A stretch of DNA of 21,797 nucleotides from JBHIEE01 sp046760445 (GTDB lineage Bacteria; Acidobacteriota; Aminicenantia; JdFR-78). The position numbers and the translations under genes are program-made. Shown one piece after another: positions 6,390-13,423 of the stretch; the stretch's first letter is position 1; every line of letters starts with the position of its first letter. Under the pieces are notes generated by a model, which saw only the letters and a program-made list of their open reading frames with translations, was not told the origin of the DNA and made no database searches. The DNA lies in NCBI GenBank assembly GCA_046760445.1, contig JBHIEE010000038.1, positions 1 to 21,797 on the forward strand, written 5' to 3'.

Positions 6390-7508
6390 ATGAAAGTTGA
6401 AAAAATTGAGCTTTATTTGGTCAGGCTGCCTTTAGTTCATTTTTTTGAAACCAGTTTTGGTCGAATAAGAGAGCGTGAGTTTATTTTAACTAAAGTATTA
6501 GCAGGTGGACTGACTGGTTGGGGTGAAGTGGTGGCTGATGAAATGCCCCTTTATAGCTATGAAACCAACAGGACAGCCTGGCATATTTTAAAAGACTTTT
6601 TAATTCCCTTAATTTTCAGAGAACCCATTTCCTCTCCTCAAGATTTTTCCTATAAAGCTAAAAGATTCAAAGGTCATCATATGGCTAAAACTGGATTGGG
6701 ATTAGCTCTTTGGGATTTGAAAGCTAAAATGAGTGAAACTCCTCTCTGGAAATTGTATCAAGGAGTAAAAGAAGAAATTCCAGCTGGTGTGAGTGTCGGC
6801 ATCCAAGACTCAACTAAGCAATTATTAGAAAGAATAGATAATTTTTTGAAAGAAGGGTATCAAAGAATCAAAGTTAAAATTAAGCCTGGTTGGGATATTG
6901 AAATTTTAAAAGAAATAAGAAGAAATTACCCCGATATTCTCTTAATAGCTGATGCAAATGGTGCTTATTCCCTTATGGAGAAAAAGCATCTTCAAAAAAT
7001 AGATGACTATAATTTAATGATGATTGAGCAACCCTTCCCAGCACCATCTCTCTGGGATCATGCTCAGTTGCAGAAGAAGTTGAAAACTCCAGTTTGCTTG
7101 GATGAAAGCATTACTTCTTTCCAAGATGCTGAACAGGCTTTTAGAATTGGCAGTTATAAAATAATTAATATCAAAGTGGGTCGAGTAGGTGGAATAATAG
7201 AAGCAATAAAAATCCATAACTTCTGTCAAGAACATTCAATTCCTGTCTGGTGCGGAGGAATGTTAGAATCAGGAATAGGACGGGCTCACAATTTGCATCT
7301 CGCTTCTCTGCCAAATTTTAAATTGCCTAATGATATTTCAGCCAGTAAAAGATATTACGTTAAAGATGTAATTGAGCCCGAGATAAAAATCACTCCTCAA
7401 GGAACCATTAAACTTCCTTCTTATCCGGGAATTGGTTTTTCTCCAGATGAGAAAAGAATTAATCAGATATTAATTCACAAAGAAATATTTAATAAAGCAG
7501 AATTTTGA
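6390..7508 (+). CDS. N-succinylamino acid racemase / o-succinylbenzoate synthase family enzyme (enolase superfamily)
   Basis: This 372-residue protein has full family length. An N-terminal capping domain (1-125) is followed by the beta-barrel with all catalytic positions: K161-V-K163 in KVKIKPGWD, Asp188 in ADANGAYS, Glu213 in MIEQPF, Asp238 in CLDES and Lys262 in INIKVGRVGG. The VWCGGMLESGIGR block is the substrate-loop signature of the NSAR/OSBS subgroup. The enzyme racemises N-succinylamino acids, forms o-succinylbenzoate for menaquinone, or does both. No other menaquinone gene is visible and a GNAT gene precedes it by 15 bases, so racemase is the likelier role. A good aaaggag site precedes ATG. 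Its operon with two glycosyltransferases is unusual. L-Ala-D/L-Glu epimerase is a less likely alternative. Confidence 0.85.
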   Translation: MKVEKIELYLVRLPLVHFFETSFGRIREREFILTKVLAGGLTGWGEVVADEMPLYSYETNRTAWHILKDFLIPLIFREPISSPQDFSYKAKRFKGHHMAKTGLGLALWDLKAKMSETPLWKLYQGVKEEIPAGVSVGIQDSTKQLLERIDNFLKEGYQRIKVKIKPGWDIEILKEIRRNYPDILLIADANGAYSLMEKKHLQKIDDYNLMMIEQPFPAPSLWDHAQLQKKLKTPVCLDESITSFQDAEQAFRIGSYKIINIKVGRVGGIIEAIKIHNFCQEHSIPVWCGGMLESGIGRAHNLHLASLPNFKLPNDISASKRYYVKDVIEPEIKITPQGTIKLPSYPGIGFSPDEKRINQILIHKEIFNKAEF

Positions 7509-7567
7509 TTTGAGTTAATTCTGAGTGAGCAACGCTAATTAAATGGTAGTGTCAATAACATGAAAGA

Positions 7568-7722
7568 AACCACAGAGAACACAGAGAAATGAGAAATTCC
7601 AAATTCCAATGTTCAAAATTCATCCCGAGTGCTCGGGATGGTCATTTGGTATTTGGTCATTGGATATTGTTTGGTATTTGGTGCTTGGGATTTGTGATTT
7701 ACTAAAGGTAGTCTCTGTAGTT
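7568..7722. repeat. Palindromic element with terminal inverted repeats, copy 2 (155 bp)
   Basis: aaccacagag (7568-7577) is inverse to ctctgtagtt (7713-7722) with one mismatch. Within lie heptads (aaattcc, aaattcc), a hairpin catcccgag-tg-ctcgggatg (7621-7640), and the roughly complementary heptads tatttgg/catttgg on the right arm. The right end matches the element at 1141-1313 almost base for base over the last 45 or so bases. It lies between the racemase and the dehydrogenase genes, ending 37 bases before the latter. An open frame across 7609-7821 is an artefact of the repeat. Confidence 0.65.
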
Positions 7723-7759
7723 AAATTTTACAATACTGAGAAGAGGAAAAGGAGTCAAA

Positions 7760-8827
7760 ATGAAAGAAAAAATGAAAGTTGTTATGTATGGGATGGGAGT
7801 AATTGGAAGCAAGATAGCTAAAGCAATACTTAACAAACAAGGGATAGAAATTGTAGGGGCTATAGATATTGAACCTCAAAAAGTTGGAAAAGACCTTAGT
7901 GAAATTCTTGATCTTCAAGAGAAAACAGGAATCATCGTTAGTAATGAAACCAACCAGATGCTATCAAGTTCTAATGCTCAAGCAGTAGTCCACACCACCT
8001 CTTCTCACTTAACAGAAGTTTTCCCTCAGATTGCTGAATGTATTGAGGCTGATTTAAATGTTATCTCCACCTGTGAGGAATTATCATATCCTTTTCAAAG
8101 ACACTCGGAACTTTCCAAAAAATTAGACTCCTTATGCAAAAATCATAAAGTAACAGTGGTCGGGACAGGAATAAATCCTGGATATTTGATGGATACTCTT
8201 CCCTTGGTGTTAACCGGTCCTTGTCTTGATGTTAAATCTGTTAAAGTAACCAGAATGATGAACTCAGTTCAAAGGAGAATCCCATTCCAGAAGAAAGTGG
8301 GCACTGGTCTGAGTGTCGAGGAATTCAGGAAATACATTGATAATAAGATAATTACTGGACATGTCGGCCTTTTAGAATCAATAAATATGATCGCTGATGG
8401 CTTAGGCTGGCAATTGGATGAAGCAAGAGAATTGCCACCAGAACCAATAATTGCTGAAAAAGAAGTAACCACTCCTCTTGGTGTGGTAAAGCCTGGACAG
8501 GTGCTTGGACTTAAAAGCCATGCCTATGGAAAAATGAAAGGGAAGGAGATAATAATTCTCAACTTTATTGCTTATGCTGGTGTAGAAGAAGAATATGATG
8601 AAGTGATTATTGAAGGTGAGCCTAATATTCACCAAAAAATCCTGGGTGGGGTTCACGGTGACATAGGCACAGTTGCAACGACTATAAATACAATACCGAA
8701 GGTAATCAATGCTTCCCCAGGTCTAATGACCATGAAAGATCTGCCAGTCCCTTCAGCAACACCAATGGATATGCGGATTTATATAAAAGGCTCAGGAATT
8801 CTGAAATTCCAAAGCAGTAAATATTAA
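7760..8827 (+). CDS. DapB-like NAD(P)-dependent oxidoreductase (2,4-diaminopentanoate dehydrogenase-like)
   Basis: This 355-residue protein has an N-terminal Rossmann domain (VVMYGMGVIGSKIA, with G11-x-G13-x-x-G16), then VVHTTSSHL and VISTCEELSYP, typical of dihydrodipicolinate-reductase relatives. The catalytic-domain segment TVVGTGINPGYLMDTLPL and the later SVQRRIPFQKKVGTGLS match the larger family that includes 2,4-diaminopentanoate dehydrogenase of the oxidative ornithine pathway. It is about 80-90 residues longer than true DapB. None of the ornithine-pathway partners is present, so the substrate is unknown; reductive or oxidative deamination of an amino or diamino acid is the inferred chemistry. 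The aaaggagt site places the start at ATG 7760 rather than the internal ATG at 7772. It converges on the aminotransferase gene with 15 bases between stops. Confidence 0.75.
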   Translation: MKEKMKVVMYGMGVIGSKIAKAILNKQGIEIVGAIDIEPQKVGKDLSEILDLQEKTGIIVSNETNQMLSSSNAQAVVHTTSSHLTEVFPQIAECIEADLNVISTCEELSYPFQRHSELSKKLDSLCKNHKVTVVGTGINPGYLMDTLPLVLTGPCLDVKSVKVTRMMNSVQRRIPFQKKVGTGLSVEEFRKYIDNKIITGHVGLLESINMIADGLGWQLDEARELPPEPIIAEKEVTTPLGVVKPGQVLGLKSHAYGKMKGKEIIILNFIAYAGVEEEYDEVIIEGEPNIHQKILGGVHGDIGTVATTINTIPKVINASPGLMTMKDLPVPSATPMDMRIYIKGSGILKFQSSKY

Positions 8828-8842
8828 GATTCTGATTTTTCT

Positions 8843-9673
8843 TTAGATTTTTTGGATTTCTTCTTCTACATAATTCTGAAATTCAACAATAAGTCTTTTA
8901 GTTATATCCCCAACTTTTCCTTCGCCAATTTTCTTCCCGTCTATCTCAACGACTGGCATAACTTCCTTAGTTGTACCCGTTAAAAAAACCTCATCTGCTT
9001 CAAATAGTTCAAACTTCTTAATGTCTCTTAGTTCTATCTTCCAATTTTTTCGAGCTATATCTAAAACCACTTCCCTGGTAACACCAAATAATATCTCATC
9101 ATTTGGAGTAATCAATGTGTTATTTTTGACTATAAAAAAATTACTGATAGAGCCTTCTCTTACATAATCATTTCTATCTACCAACAGAGCCTCATTTGCT
9201 CCTTTTTTATCAGCTTCTCTTCCCGCAATGACTGAAACAAGATAATTAAGACTCTTTGCTCTTGGCAAATATCTCTCTCCTCTAAAGGTAATGACTTTAA
9301 CACCTCTTTTGTAATTTTCCTGGTCATATTTTATTGGTTCTACAGGAATAATCAAAATGTACGGCTTACCTTTCTTCAGCCTACTTAAATCAGTTTCCCT
9401 GCTTATAATAATCCTAATTACACAATCTCGATTCAGATTTTTTTGTAACACTGCCTCAATAAGTTCCTTAATATAATTTTTTTCCACCGGAAGTGGCAAA
9501 TCAATAAGAGAAGCGCTTTCAAATAACCTATCAATATGCTTTCTTAGTTCAAATGCTTTTCCTCCATAGGTTTTTAGGGTAGTGAAAACCCCATCTCCAA
9601 AAAAATAACTTTGATTTAAAGGTGCTCTTGTCTCTTCAAACTTACAGAATTGACCATTATTATAGACAATCAT
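8843..9673 (-). CDS. Class IV (fold type IV) PLP-dependent aminotransferase or lyase
   Basis: This 276-residue protein has the full fold-type IV pattern: YFFGDGVFTTLKTYGGKAF (residues 23-41), Arg50-containing HIDRLFESA, the Schiff-base Lys140 in RAKSLNYLVSVIA, the PLP-phosphate region EALLVDRND-YVREGSISNFF (Glu173) and LTGTTKEVMPVVEIDG near the C-terminus. The family includes branched-chain and D-amino-acid aminotransferases and aminodeoxychorismate lyase (PabC). The KSLNYL context resembles D-amino-acid aminotransferase or PabC as much as IlvE, so the substrate is open. With a racemase of N-acylamino acids and an amino-acid-type dehydrogenase nearby, amino-acid interconversion is plausible. 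A good promoter lies at 9727-9755; the ribosome site (gagaaag) is weak. Confidence 0.85.
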   Translation of the reverse strand: MIVYNNGQFCKFEETRAPLNQSYFFGDGVFTTLKTYGGKAFELRKHIDRLFESASLIDLPLPVEKNYIKELIEAVLQKNLNRDCVIRIIISRETDLSRLKKGKPYILIIPVEPIKYDQENYKRGVKVITFRGERYLPRAKSLNYLVSVIAGREADKKGANEALLVDRNDYVREGSISNFFIVKNNTLITPNDEILFGVTREVVLDIARKNWKIELRDIKKFELFEADEVFLTGTTKEVMPVVEIDGKKIGEGKVGDITKRLIVEFQNYVEEEIQKI

Positions 9674-9726
9674 TACTTTCTCTTGTTTCTCTTTATAAAA
9701 TCCGCAAATCCATTCATTTGAAAAAA

Positions 9727-9755
9727 ATTATAAAATTTTAATTCAAGAATTGCAA
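9727..9755 (-). promoter_or_regulatory. Promoter of the class IV aminotransferase gene
   Basis: On the minus strand TTGCAA (9755-9750), a 17-base spacer and a perfect TATAAT (9732-9727) are present. The predicted leader is about 47 bases. It is divergent from the promoter at 9853-9880. Confidence 0.55.
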
Positions 9756-9852
9756 GCTTTCGTTTTATGTTGAAACCTAACCTTTTTCAAATAAGAACTC
9801 ACCGCCAGATGTTAAATTCTTCAGAAATTTTGATTACTCCCAGAATAATATA

Positions 9853-9880
9853 TTGACAATTGGATATATTATTCGATAAT
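9853..9880 (+). promoter_or_regulatory. Promoter of the methionine sulfoxide reductase gene
   Basis: TTGACA (9853-9858, perfect), a 16-base spacer and GATAAT (9875-9880, five of six). The predicted start is near 9887, giving a leader of about 32 bases. This is one of the best promoter matches in the window. Confidence 0.65.
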
Positions 9881-9918
9881 AGAATTTATGTACAATTATT
9901 GAACTTAGGGAAAAATCA

Positions 9919-10377
9919 ATGAGAGACAAGAAAAAGTTAGCTCAAAGATATGAGAGAATATATCAACAGTTAAAAGAACTACTGACAAAAACTGATAATA
10001 AAATTGCCAGAATGGCTACGGTCACTGCTGTATTACATAATAAAATGCCTCAATTCTTCTGGACAGGTTTTTATAGGTTGAGCAACGGGGAGTTGATCGT
10101 CGGCCCTTACCAAGGCTCAGTCGCTTGTCAGATTCTCGAAAAGAACAAAGGTGTTTGCTGGGCAAGTATAAATAGAAAAGAAACAATTATTGTGCCCGAT
10201 GCGGAAAAATTTCCGGGCCATATTCCCTGTGATCCTCGATCAAAATCAGAGATAGTTGTTCCCTTGTTCGCCAGTGAAAATGAAGTTTATGCTGTTTTAG
10301 ATATAGACAGTGACAAGCTTAATACCTTTTCTGAAATAGATAAAATATGGTTGGAGAAAATAGTTAAATTAATATAA
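9919..10377 (+). CDS. msrC: Free methionine-(R)-sulfoxide reductase (GAF-domain fRMsr)
   Basis: This 152-residue single GAF-domain enzyme reduces free (not protein-bound) methionine-R-sulfoxide in the cytoplasm. The family blocks are all present: FFWTGFYRL, LIVGPYQGSVAC, GVCWASI and FPGHIPCDPRSKSEIVVP. The three conserved cysteines are Cys70, Cys80 and Cys104. Their spacing of 10 and 24 equals that of the E. coli enzyme (84, 94, 118), so the redox centre looks intact. An N-terminal helical stretch (LAQRYERIYQQLKELL) is normal for the family. A strong promoter lies upstream and aggg sits about eight bases before ATG. It implies a need to repair oxidative damage, even if the host is mainly anaerobic. 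Confidence 0.92.
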   Translation: MRDKKKLAQRYERIYQQLKELLTKTDNKIARMATVTAVLHNKMPQFFWTGFYRLSNGELIVGPYQGSVACQILEKNKGVCWASINRKETIIVPDAEKFPGHIPCDPRSKSEIVVPLFASENEVYAVLDIDSDKLNTFSEIDKIWLEKIVKLI

Positions 10378-10410
10378 TCTAATCGAGGGTTTTCAAAGTC
10401 AAAAACGCTC

Positions 10411-10451
10411 AGCAAAGTAAGGAGGTCGAATATGAAAGAGAAAAAAATCAT
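10411..10451 (+). repeat. Duplicated translation-initiation segment, copy 1 (M28 peptidase gene)
   Basis: 41 bases spanning the ribosome site (aaggaggtcgaat), the ATG and the first six to seven codons (MKEKKII) are identical, except for one base, to the start of the PD40 gene on the other strand (18753-18793). The first 32 bases match without a change. Similarity fades upstream and drops inside the signal-peptide codons. Confidence 0.85.
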
Positions 10452-11772
10452 CTTAATTTTGGCTTTCTTAATTGGATTAAATTATTCTCATTCTTTCTCA
10501 ATTCAAATTCCAAAAAATCCCAAGATAGAGGAAATAATCAATTTAATCTCAGGAGAAAGGATAGCCCAAATTCTTCAGAAATTAGAAAGTTTTGAGACAA
10601 GAAATTTACTTTCAGAACCGACTAAAAATAATTTTGGGATAAAAGCTGCTGGCGAATGGATTTTTAAACAGTTTAAAAGCTTCGGTCCGAAATTAAATGT
10701 TTATTTTGACCGTTATCAATTAAAGAAACAAGGAACAAGAATAATCAAAGATGTAGAACTCCGCAACATTGTAGCCATTTTACCGGGGAAATATAGCGGG
10801 AAAAATGAAAGAATTTTTATTGTCAATGCTCATTATGATTCTATCGCTCGTTCCGAAGATGGCCATTTCCACTTTGAAGATGTAAATACTCCAGCACCAG
10901 GGGTAAATGACGATGGCAGCGGAGTAGCAGCCATCTTGGAAATGGCTCGGGTATTGAGTCAGTATCAGTTTGAAGCGACAATTTATTTTGTTGCCTTTGC
11001 TGGAGAAGAACAAGGTTTAGTAGGAAGTAGTCTTTTTGCTCAAAAAATGAAAAAAGAGGGGAAAAATATTCAAGGAGTAATTACCTTAGATATGATTGGC
11101 AATATTGAAGGAGGAAATGGCTTTATTGGTAATCAAAGAATCAGAGTTTTTTGTTCCGAACTTCCTGACTCCTCCTCACAACAATTAGCCCGATATATTA
11201 AAAGAACAGGAGAAAAATATTTTCCCTGGATAAAGATCGAACCTATCTTTCGAATGGATAGATTTGGGCGAGGCGGAGACCACATTCCTTTTCTTCAAGA
11301 AGGATTCGCTGGAATAAGAGTTATGGAGGCAAATGAAAATTATTCCCAACAGCATACTATTCAGGATAGATTTAAAAACATATCTCTTTCTTATTGTTTG
11401 ACTAACACCCGAATAGTTGCTTCCTGCCTGGCATCTCTTGCCTGGGCTCCCCCATCACCTGAAGTGGTGAATGCGCAAGGCTTTCCTCTTCTTACCAGAG
11501 GAAAATCAGGTTATGATGCTTATTTTCAGTGGAAATTACTATTTGAGACAGATGATTTAGCCGGATATAAAGTTTTTATTAGAAAAACAACTGCTTCCTT
11601 CTGGGAAAAGGAGATCCTGCTTGAAAAAGTATCTGAGTTATTATTAAAGAACTTATCCATTGACGAATATATCTTTGGAGTGGCTGCTTTTGATTTAGAA
11701 GGTAATGAAAGCCCAGCCTCAAGTTACATTATGCCACCCCGAAGAAAAGTGAGTTATCAAATACTTAATTAG
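10432..11772 (+). CDS. Exported M28-family zinc aminopeptidase with C-terminal beta domain
   Basis: This is a 446-residue protein. The signal peptide (MKEKKIILILAFLIGLNYSHS) directs it out of the cytoplasm. The M28 catalytic domain (about 40-335) carries both zinc sites: His134 in VNAHYDS, bridging Asp160 in GVNDDGSG, the catalytic and ligand pair Glu192-Glu193 in AGEEQGLVGS, Asp220 in TLDMIGN and His308 in SQQHTIQD. The last 100 residues (PPSPEVVNAQG to the end) look like a fibronectin-III-type beta sandwich (YKVFIRK, EYIFGVAAFDLEGNESPAS), probably for binding or stability. M28 enzymes remove N-terminal residues from peptides, so scavenging of external protein is likely. A perfect aaggaggt site fixes the start. 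It follows msrC by 54 bases. Confidence 0.9.
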   Translation: MKEKKIILILAFLIGLNYSHSFSIQIPKNPKIEEIINLISGERIAQILQKLESFETRNLLSEPTKNNFGIKAAGEWIFKQFKSFGPKLNVYFDRYQLKKQGTRIIKDVELRNIVAILPGKYSGKNERIFIVNAHYDSIARSEDGHFHFEDVNTPAPGVNDDGSGVAAILEMARVLSQYQFEATIYFVAFAGEEQGLVGSSLFAQKMKKEGKNIQGVITLDMIGNIEGGNGFIGNQRIRVFCSELPDSSSQQLARYIKRTGEKYFPWIKIEPIFRMDRFGRGGDHIPFLQEGFAGIRVMEANENYSQQHTIQDRFKNISLSYCLTNTRIVASCLASLAWAPPSPEVVNAQGFPLLTRGKSGYDAYFQWKLLFETDDLAGYKVFIRKTTASFWEKEILLEKVSELLLKNLSIDEYIFGVAAFDLEGNESPASSYIMPPRRKVSYQILN

Positions 11773-11838
11773 TCCTACTTTTTAGATTTCTTTCAAATTG
11801 AGATGCGTTCCTAATGAGATAAATAGATCAACCTGTTT

Positions 11839-13143
11839 TTACTGTTTGATTTGAGATTTTATCCATTCGGTAGTAACCGACTTTGGCCTTTCGATTGGTA
11901 AGCCAAGGGCCCTACTCCAAATTAAAGAAGCAAGCACCCCCATTGCCCTGGATACTCCAAAAAGGACAGTGTAGTAGTCATATTCTTTTAGACCGTAATG
12001 GAGAAGGAGACAACCAGAATGAGCATCAACATTTGGCCATGGATTTTTAGCCTTTCCATGCTCCTGTAAAATCCCAGGAACAACTTCATACAGTAAACTG
12101 ACAATCTGGAATATTTCATCATCTGGTAAATGTTTAAGGGCAAATTCCCGTTGAGCAATATATCGAGGGTCAGTCCTGCGTAAGACAGCATGTCCGTAGC
12201 CAGGAATAACCTGACCAGCATTTAAAGTATCCCAGACATACTTAATTATCTGCTCTTTGGTTGGCATTCCTCCGCCCAGTTTTTCTCTCATTTCCATTAC
12301 CCATCTGATAACTTCTTGGTTAGCCAGACCATGAAGTGGACCAGCCAATCCATTCATCCCAGCAGAAAGAGAGTAATAGACATCGGAAAGAGTAGAGGCA
12401 ACTAAATGAGTGGTATGAGCTGAAACATTACCTCCTTCATGATCGCTATGGATAACTAAATATAATCTTATTAATTCCTTAAACTCCTCTTTTTCAATAC
12501 CTAACATATGGGCAAAGTTTCCACCCCAGTCCAAGTTGGGATTCGCAGGAATATGTTTATCATCCTTATAGGTTCTTCTGTAAACATAGGCAGCAATAAC
12601 CGGTAATTTGGCTAAAAGATTCATAACATCTTCAAACATAGGATCCCAGTATTCCGTCTTGCTTATTCCTTCTCGGTAACGTCGGGCAAAGACTGATTCA
12701 TTTTGTAAAGTTAAGATCCCTAATGAATACTGTGTCATAGGATGAGTATCCCTCGGAAGAGCCTTCAAGGTGTCAATCACATAGTCAGAAACCTTGCTTC
12801 TTTTTTTCCACTCCTCACTAATCTCTCTCACATCTTCTTCCGTGGGTAATTCCCCAATTAACAGTAAGTAGAAAATACCTTCAGGTAAAGGTTCTTCCCC
12901 TCCAGGAGTCTTGGGTAATTTTTCTCTAAGTTCAGGGATAGTATAGCCTCGAAATCTAATCCCCTCCATTGGATCCAAGGCTGAAGGTTCCCAGACCATA
13001 CATTTAACTCCTCTCATCCCACCATATGCTTGAGCAATAGTCACTTCAGAAATAACTTGGTCGCCATGATTTTTGATAATAGAACGAACTTCCTCTCTCA
13101 TTGGCTCGATTTTCGCCGCTAATTTTTCCTTTAAACTAACCAT
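11839..13143 (-). CDS. gltA: Citrate synthase, eukaryotic (mitochondrial) type
   Basis: This 434-residue protein catalyses acetyl-CoA plus oxaloacetate to citrate, the first step of the citric acid cycle. The catalytic triad is intact: His271 in GPLHGLANQEV, His318 in PGYGHAVLRRTDPRY and Asp373 in NVDAHSG. The blocks SDHEGGNVSAHTTHLV, QREFALKHLP, YYTVLFGVSRAMGVLA and IWSRALGLPIERPKS are those of mitochondrial citrate synthase rather than of the usual bacterial GltA or the short archaeal type. Bacterial members are known, for example in Geobacteraceae. Strong aaggaggt site seven to eight bases before ATG. A promoter at 13354-13382 would give a leader of about 200 bases with three inverted repeats. 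Gene symbol by function only. Confidence 0.93.
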   Translation of the reverse strand: MVSLKEKLAAKIEPMREEVRSIIKNHGDQVISEVTIAQAYGGMRGVKCMVWEPSALDPMEGIRFRGYTIPELREKLPKTPGGEEPLPEGIFYLLLIGELPTEEDVREISEEWKKRSKVSDYVIDTLKALPRDTHPMTQYSLGILTLQNESVFARRYREGISKTEYWDPMFEDVMNLLAKLPVIAAYVYRRTYKDDKHIPANPNLDWGGNFAHMLGIEKEEFKELIRLYLVIHSDHEGGNVSAHTTHLVASTLSDVYYSLSAGMNGLAGPLHGLANQEVIRWVMEMREKLGGGMPTKEQIIKYVWDTLNAGQVIPGYGHAVLRRTDPRYIAQREFALKHLPDDEIFQIVSLLYEVVPGILQEHGKAKNPWPNVDAHSGCLLLHYGLKEYDYYTVLFGVSRAMGVLASLIWSRALGLPIERPKSVTTEWIKSQIKQ

Positions 13144-13176
13144 TTATTAAACCTCCTTGATTATTTATGATCTTCA

Positions 13177-13197
13177 GGAGCAGAACTCCTCTGCTCC
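13177..13197 (-). promoter_or_regulatory. Leader hairpin upstream of the citrate synthase ribosome site
   Basis: Perfect eight-base arms ggagcaga (13177-13184) and tctgctcc (13190-13197) enclose five bases. On the transcript the loop reads ggagt, itself Shine-Dalgarno-like. It lies 34 bases upstream of the start codon. It is not followed by a T-run, so it is not an intrinsic terminator. Confidence 0.5.
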
Positions 13198-13249
13198 CTT
13201 ATGAATTACCATTTAATTCTCCCACTACTTGGTTCCTTTTTAAACACCC

Positions 13250-13290
13250 GAATTAAATTATAATTCTGTATAAAAAGGCATTTTTATACA
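13250..13290. promoter_or_regulatory. Two abutting palindromes in the citrate synthase/murA spacer
   Basis: gaatta-aatta-taattc (13250-13266) is directly followed by a 24-base palindrome, tgtataaaaa (13267-13276), ggca, tttttataca (13281-13290), with perfect ten-base arms. The pair lies within the predicted citrate synthase leader and upstream of murA. It may be an operator for a dimeric regulator or an RNA structure. Confidence 0.5.
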
Positions 13291-13353
13291 CTTAATCCAT
13301 TTTCGCTTTGCTTCCCGGGCAAATATTAACTAACTTTTTCTTTTTGATAATAA

Positions 13354-13382
13354 AATATATCACCCTCTTTAGATTCTGTCAA
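13354..13382 (-). promoter_or_regulatory. Promoter of the citrate synthase gene
   Basis: On the minus strand TTGACA (13382-13377, perfect), a 17-base spacer and TATATT (13359-13354, five of six) are present. The start site would be near 13347, about 204 bases before the citrate synthase ATG. Confidence 0.6.
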
Positions 13383-13387
13383 TAATC

Positions 13388-13416
13388 TTGCAATTTTTTA
13401 GCTCTTATTTTAGAAT
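13388..13416 (+). promoter_or_regulatory. Probable promoter of murA
   Basis: TTGCAA (13388-13393), a 17-base spacer and TAGAAT (13411-13416, five of six) end only seven bases before ATG 13424. The transcript would start at or within a base or two of the start codon (leaderless). It lies back to back with the citrate synthase promoter. Confidence 0.4.
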
Positions 13417-13423
13417 AGGTTCA

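Noticed and set aside
7609..7821. 70-codon open frame upstream of the dehydrogenase gene
   Set aside because: It mostly translates the 7568-7722 repeat and runs into the dehydrogenase gene in another frame.
11773..11838. Bidirectional terminator between the convergent M28 peptidase and citrate synthase genes
   Set aside because: No stable stem could be found in the 66-base spacer by eye.
13388..13423. TTG start extending MurA by 12 residues
   Set aside because: MurA normally begins at the MEKIWIRGG-type sequence, and the TTG lies in a probable -35 box.
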